Shown here: in pieces, positions 17,232 to 25,668 of the stretch
How the letters are laid out: the number at the start of each line of letters is the position of its first letter
How positions within the stretch are numbered: position 1 is the first letter of the stretch
Source of the DNA: an uncultured Acidobacteriaceae bacterium
Lineage (GTDB): Bacteria > Acidobacteriota > Terriglobia > Terriglobales > Acidobacteriaceae
Direction of reading: 5' to 3'
Assembly: GCA_937879855.1 (NCBI GenBank)
Contig: CALFMO010000064.1
Location: 62,001-126,000 of the forward strand
DNA length: 64,000 nucleotides
Translations under genes and position numbers: made by a program
The notes under the pieces: generated by a model
Told to the model about the DNA's origin: nothing
Database searches by the model: none
Seen by the model: the letters and a program-made list of their open reading frames with translations, nothing else

Positions 17232-18217
17232 GGCTGTGGGTCCAGGCGTCGAAAGGTATTGCCGTGGGCTTGGCGCGCCTCGTCGGCGGGCGATGAAGAA
17301 ACGAACGAGAGCACTTCGCGCGCGAGCGCAGCTTTGTCGTCCGCGGTGCGCATAATGGTTTGTGTGGCCTCGACAGTCAAGCCGTTGGCGCGAAGCAATT
17401 CGGCAGCGCGATTGTCGCGGTTGTCGCACACCAGGATGTCGATGAAGTCCTCATACGCGTGGGCGACTCCAACAATCGAGCAAGGAAGTCCTTGCGCGGC
17501 CATAAGAATTCCCGCCGGGCCAGCAACCGGAGCGCTGCCGACAATCGGGCTGATCGCGGCAACTTTTCCGCGACAGTGCAGCAGAGCCTCGCGAATGCCG
17601 GGCACCGCCAGAATCGGACCGATGCTGGTGATGGGATTGCTCGGCGCAATAATCACCGCGTCGGCAGACTCAATAGCTTCGATGACTCCGGGCGCGGGCT
17701 CGGCGTCGGAGGCTCCGGCGAAGCGCACGGAGTTCACTGGATCCTGATACCAGCGCTGCACGAAATATTCTTCAAAGCTGAGTTCGCCGACGGGCGTATC
17801 CACGCGTGTTTCGACGCGCGAGTCGCTCATGGGCAGAACGCGCGCTTTGACGCCAAGTTTCTCGGAGATCACGGCGGTGGCGTCGGAGAGGGTTTTGCCC
17901 TCGGCCAGCAGGCGTGAACGCAACAGGTGCATCGCGAGGTCGCGGTCGCCGGTGTGGAACCACGTTGGCTCGCCGAGTTGTCCCATGGCCTGCAGGCAGA
18001 GGAAAGTGTCGCCTTTCACCCCCCATCCGCGCTCGCGGCTGAGCATGCCGGAGAGCACGTAAGTGATGGAATCGATGTCAGGCGAAACGTAGAGTCCCCA
18101 CCACAGCAGGTCGTCGCCGGTGTTGACGATCACGGTGATTTCCTCGGGAGGCATGACCTGCTGGAGTCCATCGATGAATTTGGCGCCGCCAGTGCCACCG
18201 CTGAGAACGCAGATCAT
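17228..18217 (-). CDS. cofD: 2-phospho-L-lactate transferase (F420-0 synthase)
   Basis: Transfers the activated phospho-acid to FO to form F420-0 (or dehydro-F420-0). The 329-residue product shows the N-terminal LSGGTGGAKFIDGL loop and VNTGDD near residue 32, both typical of CofD. Its ATG overlaps the cofG stop (ATGA) and its stop overlaps the cofC start (GTGA), so three genes are coupled. Which three-carbon acid is used cannot be told from CofD alone. Confidence 0.94.
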   Translation of the reverse strand: MICVLSGGTGGAKFIDGLQQVMPPEEITVIVNTGDDLLWWGLYVSPDIDSITYVLSGMLSRERGWGVKGDTFLCLQAMGQLGEPTWFHTGDRDLAMHLLRSRLLAEGKTLSDATAVISEKLGVKARVLPMSDSRVETRVDTPVGELSFEEYFVQRWYQDPVNSVRFAGASDAEPAPGVIEAIESADAVIIAPSNPITSIGPILAVPGIREALLHCRGKVAAISPIVGSAPVAGPAGILMAAQGLPCSIVGVAHAYEDFIDILVCDNRDNRAAELLRANGLTVEATQTIMRTADDKAALAREVLSFVSSSPADEARQAHGNTFRRLDPQP

Positions 18218-19416
18218 GCAGCCCTCTTCATGTTAGCGAGGCCTTGACCATCCGCGGCGGCGCGCAGTTTTTCCGACAACAGTCCGGGCTTGCCCATGAC
18301 GGCGGGAAGAAATTCGGGATACACCGGCAGACGCTGGCGCAGCGCGAATCCCTTGGCTTCCGTCCGCAGGCGCAACTGTTCCAGATGCGGCCATGGCTTT
18401 TCCGGATTGATGTAGTCAGGGGTCAGCGGCGAGATCCCTCCCCAATCGTTGATGCCGGCGTCGACCAAATCATCATAGTAAGGCGCGGAGAGATTGGGAG
18501 GGGCCTGAATATTGACGTTGGGGAGTAGCAAGCGAGCTACTGCCACGGTGCGAAGCATCTCGCCGCGAGTGGGCTCGGGCCAGTGCGCCATGGGGATCGC
18601 CGGCTTGACGCGGAAATTCTGCACGATCACTTCCTGGATGTGGCCGTAGTGGTCGTTCAAATCGCGGATCGCGAGCAGGGTGTCGACGCGGTCCTCCGCA
18701 GATTCGCCGATGCCGATAAGCAAGCCCGTGGTGAAGGGAACATTCTGTTTGCCGGCTTCTGCAATGGTGCGCAGGCGTTTCGCCGGGACTTTGTCGGGAG
18801 CATTGTCGTGAGCGGCTCCCGGGGCAAGCAGCGCGGAGTTCATGGTTTCGAGCATCAGGCCCATGCTGGGCGAGACCGCGGCCAGGCGCGCGATCCACTC
18901 CGCGCTGAGCAGGCCGGGATTGGAATGCGGAAGCAGGCTGGTCTCGCGCAGCACCAGTTCGCACATGGCTTCGAGATAGTGCAGCGTGGACTTGTAGCCG
19001 AGATGGCGCAATGTGTCGCGCATCTCGGGGAATAGCAATTCGGGCTTGTCGCCGAGGCTGAAGAGGGCTTCGGTGCATCCGAGTTTTTCGCCGGCGCGGG
19101 CGACCGCCAGGACTTCGTCGGGAGTCATTGTATGCGCGCCGGGATCGCCGGGATCGCGGCGGAAGGTGCAGTATCCGCAGTAGTCGCGGCAGAGATTCGT
19201 GAGCGGCAGAAAGACCTTGCGTGAATAAGTAATGACGCCGGGCTTGAAGCGCTCTTTGGCGGCGCGGGCCGCGGCGAGAAGTTCGGGAAGATCGTCGTCC
19301 GCGCACTGAATGAGGTGCGGTGCGGCCTCACGCGAGATGGGCACGCCGGGACGAATGTCCGCGAGCGCTGAGGCGCATGCGGCGCGGCTTGCAAGCGGAT
19401 TGGAGAGGACAGCCAC
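18214..19416 (-). CDS. cofG: FO synthase subunit 1 (CofG, radical SAM)
   Basis: Closes the deazaflavin ring of FO from the CofH product. The radical-SAM motif is CRDYCGYC and the family pattern around FPEMRDTLRHLGY is present. GTG 19416 (VAVLSNP) is the likely start: the only upstream ATG lies inside a palindromic repeat element (19463 region) and would add repeat-encoded residues. It is the first gene of the minus-strand F420 operon and is divergent from the flavin reductase gene. Confidence 0.92.
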   Translation of the reverse strand: MAVLSNPLASRAACASALADIRPGVPISREAAPHLIQCADDDLPELLAAARAAKERFKPGVITYSRKVFLPLTNLCRDYCGYCTFRRDPGDPGAHTMTPDEVLAVARAGEKLGCTEALFSLGDKPELLFPEMRDTLRHLGYKSTLHYLEAMCELVLRETSLLPHSNPGLLSAEWIARLAAVSPSMGLMLETMNSALLAPGAAHDNAPDKVPAKRLRTIAEAGKQNVPFTTGLLIGIGESAEDRVDTLLAIRDLNDHYGHIQEVIVQNFRVKPAIPMAHWPEPTRGEMLRTVAVARLLLPNVNIQAPPNLSAPYYDDLVDAGINDWGGISPLTPDYINPEKPWPHLEQLRLRTEAKGFALRQRLPVYPEFLPAVMGKPGLLSEKLRAAADGQGLANMKRAA

Positions 19417-19462
19417 GTTGACCGAATGATACAACGGCGCGGCATGGTAATGTAGGCGGTTA

Positions 19463-19566
19463 CGTAGCCCCGGACGCATTCGTCCGAGGGTGTTCGTACC
19501 CGGCTTAATCGCCGCGGCGCGCTCGCTTTCGCTCGAAGGCGGACGAACGCGTCCGCCCCTACGTCG
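19463..19566. repeat. CGTAGCNCCGGACGCATTCGTCCG repeat (family B), head-to-head pair
   Basis: A forward copy (about 19463-19492) and an inverted copy (about 19535-19566) flank a GCTCGCTTTCGCTCG tract in the divergent cofG/flavin reductase gap. Other family B copies lie at 25039, 36695, 57681 and 63367. The pair occupies the promoter space of both genes. Confidence 0.7.
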
Positions 19567-19568
19567 CT

Positions 19569-20069
19569 ATGAACATGACTGCCTCTGAATTCCGCAAGGC
19601 AATGGGGCGCTTCGCCACCGGGGTGACGATTGTTACGGTCGACCTCGACGGCCAGGTGCATGGCATGACGGCCAATGCGTTCGCCTCGGTGTCGCTCGAT
19701 CCCATGCTGGTGCTGGTTTGCGTGGATCACACCACGCGCACGCATGCGCATCTGCACGCCAAGAAACGATTCGGAATTAATGTGCTCTGCGAGGATCAGC
19801 GTGCGATCTCGGAATACTATGCGCATTCGGAGCGCGACCATGAACATGCCGAGGAAGAGGCTGGAGCGCGGTTTGAACGCACCCGGCACGGGACCCCGAT
19901 GTTACAGGGATCGCTGGCCTATCTGGAGTGCCGCTTGCATTCTGCGCAAGATGCCGGCGACCACACAATTTTTATTGCCGAGGTCGAAGAAGCGGTGGTG
20001 CAGGAGGGCGAACCGCTGCTCTTTTTTCGCGGGAAGTACCGGAAGGTCGGGGACGACGTCGAGAAGTAG
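19569..20069 (+). CDS. Flavin reductase family protein
   Basis: A 166-residue FMN-binding split-barrel enzyme of the flavin reductase-like group. The N-terminal RKAMGRFATGVTIVTV and GMTANAFASVSLDP motifs bind the flavin; the C-terminal GEPLLFFRGKY is family-typical. It would reduce a flavin with NAD(P)H. It is divergent from cofG. An alternative ATG is at 19575. A link with F420 is suggested only by position. Confidence 0.85.
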   Translation: MNMTASEFRKAMGRFATGVTIVTVDLDGQVHGMTANAFASVSLDPMLVLVCVDHTTRTHAHLHAKKRFGINVLCEDQRAISEYYAHSERDHEHAEEEAGARFERTRHGTPMLQGSLAYLECRLHSAQDAGDHTIFIAEVEEAVVQEGEPLLFFRGKYRKVGDDVEK

Positions 20070-20138
20070 GGATGTCACTTTTGCGGCCCTCAAACATCTA
20101 ATTCTTGTCAAAGAAAAGCAGCAGAATGGAGTGGAATC

Positions 20139-20555
20139 ATGGCCGAAAAGACGGCAGAGAAAGTTACGAAAACTGAGGCGGAGTGGAGGCAAGAACTGAC
20201 GCCCGAGCAGTATCACGTGACCCGTGAGGCGGGGACGGAGTGTGCGTTTACCGGCGCCTACTGGAATACGAAAGAGCCGGGAATGTATCACTGCGTGTGC
20301 TGCGGTGTGCCGCTGTTCGATTCGCAGACGAAGTTTAATTCCGGCACGGGCTGGCCGAGTTTCTACAAGCCTGGGGAAGCAAGCAACGTGGTCGAGCACC
20401 GGGATACGAAGTACGGCATGGTTCGGACCGAGGTGCGCTGTGCCAAGTGCGATGCGCATCTGGGGCACGTGTTCGAGGATGGTCCGCCGCCGACAGGGTT
20501 GCGGTATTGCATGAATTCAGCGTCGTTGGATTTCAGGCCCGTGGAGAAAAAGTAA
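20139..20555 (+). CDS. msrB: Peptide-methionine (R)-S-oxide reductase (cytosolic)
   Basis: Reduces the R-epimer of methionine sulfoxide in proteins. The 138-residue product shows both zinc Cys pairs (CVCC near residue 50 and CAKC near 104), the FNSGTGWPSF substrate loop and the catalytic YCMNSASL near 127. No signal peptide is seen. A GGAG ribosome-binding site precedes the ATG. A second, exported MsrB lies at 23807, so the genome covers two compartments. Confidence 0.95.
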   Translation: MAEKTAEKVTKTEAEWRQELTPEQYHVTREAGTECAFTGAYWNTKEPGMYHCVCCGVPLFDSQTKFNSGTGWPSFYKPGEASNVVEHRDTKYGMVRTEVRCAKCDAHLGHVFEDGPPPTGLRYCMNSASLDFRPVEKK

Positions 20556-20912
20556 CCCTCAGGGGCCAAAGCCCCGCATCCTATTGAGGCGTATGGCGCG
20601 ACTGACGCCGTGACCTTCCCCGACTCGCAACGATCCCTTAGGATTCGTGCGAAAAGGTTGGGATCACAGGCGCTGGCAACGGGTTAGCCTTATCACTCTG
20701 AGTGCAGAGTCCCAGCCCAGCGCGAATGGCGAAAAGCCGGCCGATCACCGACCAGGAAGCCTTGCGACTTTCTTACCTCCCTCGGCATCTGATTACAGTG
20801 GTACGATAATAAGTTCGGCTCCCTTCGGGGAAGCACTTATACCGATCGCCCGGCAGCGTCGCCCGAAGGAGCGTCCGCCGAAAGCGCGACGTTCACAACG
20901 AGGAGAAACAAC
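20556..20912 (+). other. Intergenic region before trxA
   Basis: 357 bases without a convincing gene. A GGGGC-CAAA-GCCCC hairpin (20562-20575) follows msrB but has no T-run. The rest contains partially self-complementary segments (20620-20660) and a GATAAT box (20808-20813), possibly part of a trxA promoter. I cannot assign an RNA family. Confidence 0.4.
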
Positions 20913-21245
20913 ATGGCAGGTAACGGAATCGTCGAAGTCACCGATGCAAACTTCGACCAGGATGTTTTGAAATCGGAAAAGCCCGTTCTCGTAGACTTCT
21001 GGGCAACCTGGTGCGGCCCTTGCCGCGCTATCGCCCCCATCGTCGAAGAACTGGCCACCGAGTATCAGGGCAAGATAAAAATCGGCAAGATGGATGTCGA
21101 CTCCAACAGCGCCACTCCGATGCGCTACAAAGTCACCGGCATTCCCACACTGTTGGTGTTCAAGGGAGGCCAGGTCGTCGAACAAATCGTCGGCTACAGG
21201 CCGAAAGACGCCATCGCCCAAGCTCTGAACAAGCACATTGGGTGA
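20913..21245 (+). CDS. trxA: Thioredoxin
   Basis: Small disulfide reductase, 110 residues, with the WCGPC active site near residue 32 and the cis-Pro motif TGIPTLLVF near 73. It can supply electrons to the Msr enzymes encoded nearby. A GAGGAG ribosome-binding site lies just upstream of the ATG. A strong hairpin terminator follows. Confidence 0.95.
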   Translation: MAGNGIVEVTDANFDQDVLKSEKPVLVDFWATWCGPCRAIAPIVEELATEYQGKIKIGKMDVDSNSATPMRYKVTGIPTLLVFKGGQVVEQIVGYRPKDAIAQALNKHIG

Positions 21246-21246
21246 A

Positions 21247-21277
21247 ATAGCTTCTAGCTTTTAGCTCCTAGCTAAAA
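21247..21277 (+). repeat. TAGCT-type interspersed repeat
   Basis: TAGCTTNTAGCTTTTAGCTCCTAGC tract immediately after the trxA stop and before its terminator. Same family as 3032 and 42249. Confidence 0.6.
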
Positions 21278-21281
21278 TTTC

Positions 21282-21321
21282 AACGCACGCTGCCTTTTGA
21301 GAGCAGCGTGCGTTTTTATTT
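21282..21321 (+). terminator. Strong Rho-independent terminator of trxA
   Basis: Perfect arms AACGCACGCTGC (21282-21293) and GCAGCGTGCGTT (21303-21314) around a 9-base loop, followed by TTTATTT. Confidence 0.9.
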
Positions 21322-21349
21322 GTGGAGCGCCACATCGGAACACAATAAA

Positions 21350-22270
21350 ATGGGCGGCTATGCCGTTCGCTTCGTTCTGGTGTTGATTCTCGCCTTTCTC
21401 TTTTCGGACGCTTATTCACAAACGGACCTTCTCAAGCTGCAACTTCGGGAGCGTTACCAAGGCAAGACGTTTCTGGTCCGTGGTTTTCTCACCGGGGAGC
21501 ACCTGTACTACGCTTCATCGGGCGCGCCCGTCGTCAATGAGACTTCTGGAGATTGGACAGCGGACGGTTTCGTCAAGGTCAACAAGGTTCAAATCCGCCA
21601 ACAGAGCTTGATTCTCCAGGCAAGGAGACTAGTCGCAGTCTACATCGATCATAGGTTCAAGCTTCTTCCCGCCGAGCAACTCTTACCCGGGACCAGAGAA
21701 ACGAGCCCAGTGTTTGTGGAAATAACGGTTGACTTGGGCCGGGATGCGGCCTCGATGGAAACCATCGAAGCCCTGACCTCAAAAGTATTTCTTGGCGCGC
21801 AGGACTCTCTGGTGGACTTGGTTCCTGACTATTGGAAATCCTGTGTTCGGTCTGGACTGATGGAAAAATTCGAGAGTTGCCACTTCTCTCCGGACATTCT
21901 CGCAATCCAAGGAGTGAAACCTCCTGCTGAACTTCGGTCCGCGCCGTCGTTGATGAACCAACGCTCCTTAGCGCCGACCCAGTTGTTTCGAGTTGGAAAC
22001 GGTGTTAGCCCTCCAATGCAGATCCATGCTCCTGACCCTACGTTCAGTGAAGCAGCACGAGGACTAAACCTTCAAGGCACCGAGGTTCTCGGGCTCACGG
22101 TCAGCGCCGAGGGAACAACCACCAGCTTTCACATCCTTAGCCGTCTGGGAGCCGGCCTTGACGCCAATGCTGTGCATGCTGTTGAAGGTTGGAAATTCAA
22201 ACCTGCCGAAAAAGACGGTCACCCTGTTGCAGTGATAATCGCCGTGGAAATTGAATTCCATCTGCAGTGA
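21350..22270 (+). CDS. TonB C-terminal domain protein
   Basis: About 306 residues. An N-terminal hydrophobic helix (VRFVLVLILAFLFSDAYS) acts as anchor or signal. Residues about 225-306 form a TonB C-terminal domain: a VLGLTVSAEG strand, LDANAVHAVEGWKF and a final VEIEFHLQ. The middle region is unrecognised. Proteins of this form may span the periplasm to outer-membrane receptors, but no ExbB/ExbD gene is nearby. The ATG at 21350 is chosen because it opens the signal segment. It is convergent with lexA. Confidence 0.75.
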   Translation: MGGYAVRFVLVLILAFLFSDAYSQTDLLKLQLRERYQGKTFLVRGFLTGEHLYYASSGAPVVNETSGDWTADGFVKVNKVQIRQQSLILQARRLVAVYIDHRFKLLPAEQLLPGTRETSPVFVEITVDLGRDAASMETIEALTSKVFLGAQDSLVDLVPDYWKSCVRSGLMEKFESCHFSPDILAIQGVKPPAELRSAPSLMNQRSLAPTQLFRVGNGVSPPMQIHAPDPTFSEAARGLNLQGTEVLGLTVSAEGTTTSFHILSRLGAGLDANAVHAVEGWKFKPAEKDGHPVAVIIAVEIEFHLQ

Positions 22271-22309
22271 TGACAAGAATGATGGTAATTGACTCGAAAC
22301 AGAGAACCG

Positions 22310-22930
22310 CTAGTACTTCCGCAGCACCCCAATCACCCGCCCCTGCACATCCACTGACGCTGCCGGAACGATGATTGGCTTCATGGTCACGTTTGAGGGC
22401 TGCAGACGGATGTTGTCGCCTTCGCGGTAAAAGCGTTTCAGCGTGGCGTCGCTTGAATCCACCAGCGCCACGACGATGTCTCCGTTGTGGGCGTTGCGGG
22501 CTTTCTCCACCAGCACGTAATCGCCGTCGAGGATGGCTTCATCCTGCATGGAGTCGCCGCGCACCTCGAGCACAAACACTTCTTTCGAGCGTACGAAGTC
22601 GGCGAGCGAGATGGTCTCATTGCTCTGCACGGCCTCGATCGGTTGACCGGCGGCGATACGGCCCACTAGCGGCAGGACGACGGCGGTGTTCACGCTCATC
22701 GCCTGCTTCAGGCGTCCTTTGGGAGGCAGCAGGTCAATCGAGCGGCTGCGGTTGTAGTCGCGCGTCAGCAGTCCTTTTTTCTCCAGGTTCGTGACGTGCT
22801 TGTGCACCGTGGCCAGAGAGGTCAGCTCCAGCCCTTTGCCAATCTCTTCGAACGAAGGGGAGTATTGGTGCTCTGCCACGAATCGCGAGATGAAGTCGTA
22901 TACTTCCCGCTGTCTGCGTGTGATAGCCAT
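22310..22930 (-). CDS. lexA: SOS-response repressor LexA
   Basis: DNA-damage repressor and self-cleaving protease, 206 residues. The N-terminal winged helix carries YSPSFEEIGKGLEL and TVHKHVTNLEKKGLL. The Ala-Gly cleavage site is in RIAAGQPIEA (about residue 91). Catalytic Ser is in RGDSMQDEAI and catalytic Lys in DATLKRFYREG. ATG 22930 (MAITRRQREVYDF) is the typical start; the longer in-frame upstream sequence is not LexA-like. It is divergent from the msrA gene with 189 bases between; I could not identify a clear LexA box there. Confidence 0.95.
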   Translation of the reverse strand: MAITRRQREVYDFISRFVAEHQYSPSFEEIGKGLELTSLATVHKHVTNLEKKGLLTRDYNRSRSIDLLPPKGRLKQAMSVNTAVVLPLVGRIAAGQPIEAVQSNETISLADFVRSKEVFVLEVRGDSMQDEAILDGDYVLVEKARNAHNGDIVVALVDSSDATLKRFYREGDNIRLQPSNVTMKPIIVPAASVDVQGRVIGVLRKY

Positions 22931-23119
22931 GCCGCCATTATTGGCGAACAGAAGGCGAAAAAGCAAGCAGGAAATAAAAACGCGCATCGCGAAGGTCCTG
23001 ACCGTAGAGGCGCAGCCCTCTGTGTCTCTGCCTGCGGTGGCCCACGCCCCTTGAAACTTTTGGACTGGTCGCAACTCCAATCTGGTAAGCCGCAAGGTTT
23101 GGCGCCAAAACAGGAAGGA

Positions 23120-23797
23120 ATGAAAATGTCATTTTCTACTCGGCTAGCCTTGGTTCTCTTCGCAGCGCTGGTAACAATCACCGCCTGCAACGCCAAAGCA
23201 AAATCGGCTGTCGCAGTGCCTGCGCCGGCGCAGGACGCGCCGCGTGCCGCAACTCCCGGACAACAGACTGCAGTGCTTTCCGGCGGATGTTTCTGGGGAG
23301 TACAGGCAGTCTTCCAGCACGTGAAAGGCGTGATCAGCGCGACTTCCGGATACGCCGGAGGATCCGCCAAGACCGCCGAATACGAAATCGTCAGCACCGG
23401 CGAAACCGGACACGCGGAGTCGGTCCAGATCGTCTACGATCCTTCGCAGATCACCTACGGCGAGCTGCTGCGCGTTTTCTTTTCAGTGGTGCACGATCCC
23501 ACGCAACTCAACCGTCAAGGCCCCGACGAGGGCACGCAATATCGCTCCTCGATTTTCTACAGTAACGATGAACAGAAGCGCATCGCCGAGGCCTACATCG
23601 CGCAACTCGACCAGGCCAAAATATTTTCGCGTCCAATCGTGACCAAGGTCGTGCCGCTACAAGCGTTCTATCCCGCGGAGGCCTATCACCAGAACTACGC
23701 GACGCTGCATCCCAACCAGCCGTATATCGTCTTCAACGATGCTCCCAAGGTTGAGCACCTGCGCCAGCAGTTCCCCGACCTGTACACCGGAAAGTAG
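23120..23797 (+). CDS. msrA: Peptide-methionine (S)-S-oxide reductase, exported lipoprotein
   Basis: Reduces the S-epimer of methionine sulfoxide. The catalytic motif GCFWGVQAVF is near residue 56. Before it is a lipoprotein-type signal ending in VTITAC (Cys near 20), so the enzyme is probably anchored outside the cytoplasm. The 225-residue length fits MsrA plus leader. An AGGAAGGA ribosome-binding site precedes the ATG at 23120. The following Tat-type MsrB starts only 9 bases after its stop. Confidence 0.93.
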   Translation: MKMSFSTRLALVLFAALVTITACNAKAKSAVAVPAPAQDAPRAATPGQQTAVLSGGCFWGVQAVFQHVKGVISATSGYAGGSAKTAEYEIVSTGETGHAESVQIVYDPSQITYGELLRVFFSVVHDPTQLNRQGPDEGTQYRSSIFYSNDEQKRIAEAYIAQLDQAKIFSRPIVTKVVPLQAFYPAEAYHQNYATLHPNQPYIVFNDAPKVEHLRQQFPDLYTGK

Positions 23798-23806
23798 GAG
23801 AGAGGT

Positions 23807-24493
23807 ATGCTGGCGCCAGATCGCAATCGCGACAGAACTAATGTGGGGACAGCCGCCCAAGCCTGCCCTGAGCGAAGTCGAAGGGGCTGTCCGGCCGAGC
23901 AAAGCTCGGCTGCGTCGCCACCTAACATTCAGAGGCGCGCCTTTCTCGCGATGTCCGCGGCCACGATCGCAGGCCTGGTGTTTTGGCAATGGAGAAAGCC
24001 TGCCGTACTAGGTGCCGCGCCTGCCGTCGACAGTGAGCCCAAAGAGGTGACGGTTGTTCTTTTTTCCGACGCAGGCCAGCGCCTCAAGCAGGTTCGTATC
24101 GCCAAGATAGTCAAGACCGTGGCCGAGTGGCGCAAACAACTTTCTGCCGGAGTCTTCGATATCACGCGCAACGCCGATACGGAAATCGCCTTCTCCGGCA
24201 AATACTGGAACCTGCACGACTCCGGCATCTACCGCTGCATCTGCTGCGACAACGCGCTCTTCGATTCCGCCACCAAGTTCGAATCCGGCACGGGATGGCC
24301 GAGCTTCTGGGCGCCGATCGCTGCCGAAAACGTGACGGAAATCCGCGACACCACCTTCGGCATGGTGCGCACTGCGGTTGCCTGCACCGAATGCGACGCT
24401 CACCTCGGCCACGTCTTTGACGATGGTCCCGAGCCCACGCTTCTCCGCTACTGCATGAACTCCGCCTCTCTGCGCTTCGTTGCCAGAACCTAG
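23807..24493 (+). CDS. msrB: Exported peptide-methionine (R)-S-oxide reductase with repeat-encoded leader
   Basis: A 228-residue MsrB whose catalytic part carries both Cys pairs (CICC and CTEC), FESGTGWPSF and the catalytic YCMNSASL. A twin-arginine-like signal, RRAFLAMSAATIAG, lies near residues 45-58. In front of it residues about 11-38 (VGTAAQACPERSRRG and on) are read through a palindromic interspersed repeat at 23842-23917. The ATG at 23807 has a GGAGAGAGG site and no later start precedes the RR motif, so the repeat is probably translated. With MsrA it forms an extracytoplasmic repair pair. Confidence 0.88.
   Translation: MLAPDRNRDRTNVGTAAQACPERSRRGCPAEQSSAASPPNIQRRAFLAMSAATIAGLVFWQWRKPAVLGAAPAVDSEPKEVTVVLFSDAGQRLKQVRIAKIVKTVAEWRKQLSAGVFDITRNADTEIAFSGKYWNLHDSGIYRCICCDNALFDSATKFESGTGWPSFWAPIAAENVTEIRDTTFGMVRTAVACTECDAHLGHVFDDGPEPTLLRYCMNSASLRFVART
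23842..23917 (+). repeat. Family A palindromic repeat inside msrB
   Basis: Begins TGTGGGGACAGCCGCC and closes with GGGGCTGTCC and GCCGAGC-AAA-GCTCGGC; between the halves is an embedded CCCTGAGCGAAGTCGAAGGG unit. It lies in frame within the exported MsrB gene. Confidence 0.75.
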
Positions 24494-24511
24494 CGCGCAT
24501 ACAATGAAGGC

Positions 24512-24961
24512 ATGAATTCCACGCTGCCGGTTTTCCGCGAACCCAGCGCCGGCGAAAAAGTTTTCAACCGCATTTTCGGCTTTCTCGTCGGCCTCGGGCT
24601 GGGCTTCTCCTACAACTACCTGCTCGAGGTTCGCGGACGGAAAACTGGCAAGCTCTATTCCACTCCCATCAACCTGCTCGAACTGAATGGAAAGAAATAT
24701 CTGGTGGCTCCGCGCGGGCGAACGCAGTGGGTACGCAACGCCGAGGCCGCTGGAGAAATTACGCTGAAGAAGGGAAGCAAGCGAGAGAAATTTCGCCTGC
24801 GTCCGCTAACCGACGGAGAGAAGCCCCCGATCCTGAAGTCATACCTGGACACCTTTCGCCGCGAAGTGCAGCGATACTTTCCGATTCCGGCAGGTTCGCC
24901 AGTGGAAGATTTCGCGGCGATCAGCGGGAGTTACCCGGCGTTCGAACTTATTCCCGAGTGA
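24512..24961 (+). CDS. Ddn-like deazaflavin-dependent oxidoreductase
   Basis: A 149-residue protein of the DUF385/Ddn split-barrel family that binds F420 and reduces quinones, nitro compounds or other acceptors. The typical core is GRKTGKLYSTPINLLE near residue 38 and the cofactor loop VAPRGRTQWVRNAEAAGE near 63. Residues 20-35 are hydrophobic and may contact the membrane. It starts 18 bases after the exported msrB stop. Together with the F420 operon it is the clearest F420-using enzyme in the window; its substrate is unknown. Confidence 0.87.
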   Translation: MNSTLPVFREPSAGEKVFNRIFGFLVGLGLGFSYNYLLEVRGRKTGKLYSTPINLLELNGKKYLVAPRGRTQWVRNAEAAGEITLKKGSKREKFRLRPLTDGEKPPILKSYLDTFRREVQRYFPIPAGSPVEDFAAISGSYPAFELIPE

Positions 24962-25038
24962 GCCGTTCGGAATCTTCACCGATTCCGAGGCGATAAGCTA
25001 TCGTTGGTAAGAGTTACTCTCGACGCGAAACGCGAACA

Positions 25039-25067
25039 CGTAGCCCCGGACGCATTCGTCCGGGGCC
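25039..25067. repeat. Family B palindromic repeat
   Basis: CGTAGCCCCGGACGCATTCGTCCGGGG, a near-perfect palindrome ending just before the stop of the ORF6N gene. It lies between convergent genes and could act as a bidirectional 3'-end hairpin. Confidence 0.65.
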
Positions 25068-25069
25068 GC

Positions 25070-25648
25070 TCATTTACTTCGTAGTCGGGCGGTGCGAACT
25101 CTCAGAGCCTTACTCTCGGCTTCCACCGGCGCCTCAAATCCGATGCGTCGCCGGTTGGGCTCTTCAGGAGTCATGAGTTCGCGGATCGCATCCATCAGTT
25201 CCAGGATCTCAGCATCGTGACTCTCCAGCCGGCGTTCCAGTTCCGCCAACTTCGTCAGGATGTGGCGATTCCCGGCGATGGCGCGGCGCATGCGCACAAA
25301 CGCGAGCACGACAAACACGCTCATTTCGATGGCGCGTTCGGAGTTCAACACAGTTGCCGCCATGATGGCGCCGTGTTCGGTAAAGGCATAGGGGCGATAG
25401 CGCGCGCCGCCGTGACCTTCACTTGAGATCACATTTTGTGATCTCAAGATTTTCCATTCGTGCGGCGAAAGTTGAAAGCGAAAGGCCGCAGGAAAGCGTT
25501 TCGCGTTGCGCCTGGCTTGCTGGTTCAGGTGCCGGACTTGTACGCCGTACAGTTCGGCAAGGTCGGTATCGAGGATGACTCTCTGCCCACGCAACACCAG
25601 GATTTTCGAATCGACTTTTCGTGCAACCATGATCGCTGTCTTGGCCAT
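25070..25648 (-). CDS. ORF6N-domain DNA-binding protein
   Basis: A 192-residue protein with an N-terminal ORF6N domain: ILVLRGQRVILDTDLAELYGV near residues 16-36 and RYRPYAFTEHGAIMAA near 83-98. The C-terminal half is helical with a heptad-like HILTKLAELERRLES and probably dimerises. ORF6N domains occur in phage antirepressors and in stand-alone chromosomal regulators; here no phage genes surround it. A perfect palindrome lies 21 bases upstream of the ATG, and a second copy lies in its own conserved motif, suggesting self-regulation. An alternative start is ATG 25630. Confidence 0.87.
   Translation of the reverse strand: MAKTAIMVARKVDSKILVLRGQRVILDTDLAELYGVQVRHLNQQARRNAKRFPAAFRFQLSPHEWKILRSQNVISSEGHGGARYRPYAFTEHGAIMAATVLNSERAIEMSVFVVLAFVRMRRAIAGNRHILTKLAELERRLESHDAEILELMDAIRELMTPEEPNRRRIGFEAPVEAESKALRVRTARLRSK
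25422..25448. promoter_or_regulatory. Intragenic 12-bp-arm palindrome in the ORF6N gene
   Basis: Perfect arms CTTGAGATCACA and TGTGATCTCAAG with a TTT spacer. On the minus strand it encodes LRSQNVIS of the ORF6N domain. It matches the site upstream of the gene. Confidence 0.7.
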
Positions 25649-25668
25649 ATTTCAGGCGCTCGCTTCTG

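Noticed and set aside
17232..17429. Longer CofC N-terminus through the cofD 3' end
   Set aside because: It would overlap cofD by about 200 bases and has arginine-rich antisense-like composition; the GTGA overlap start is better.
19417..19479. Longer CofG from the ATG at 19479
   Set aside because: That ATG lies within a palindromic repeat; the GTG at 19416 starts the homologous region.
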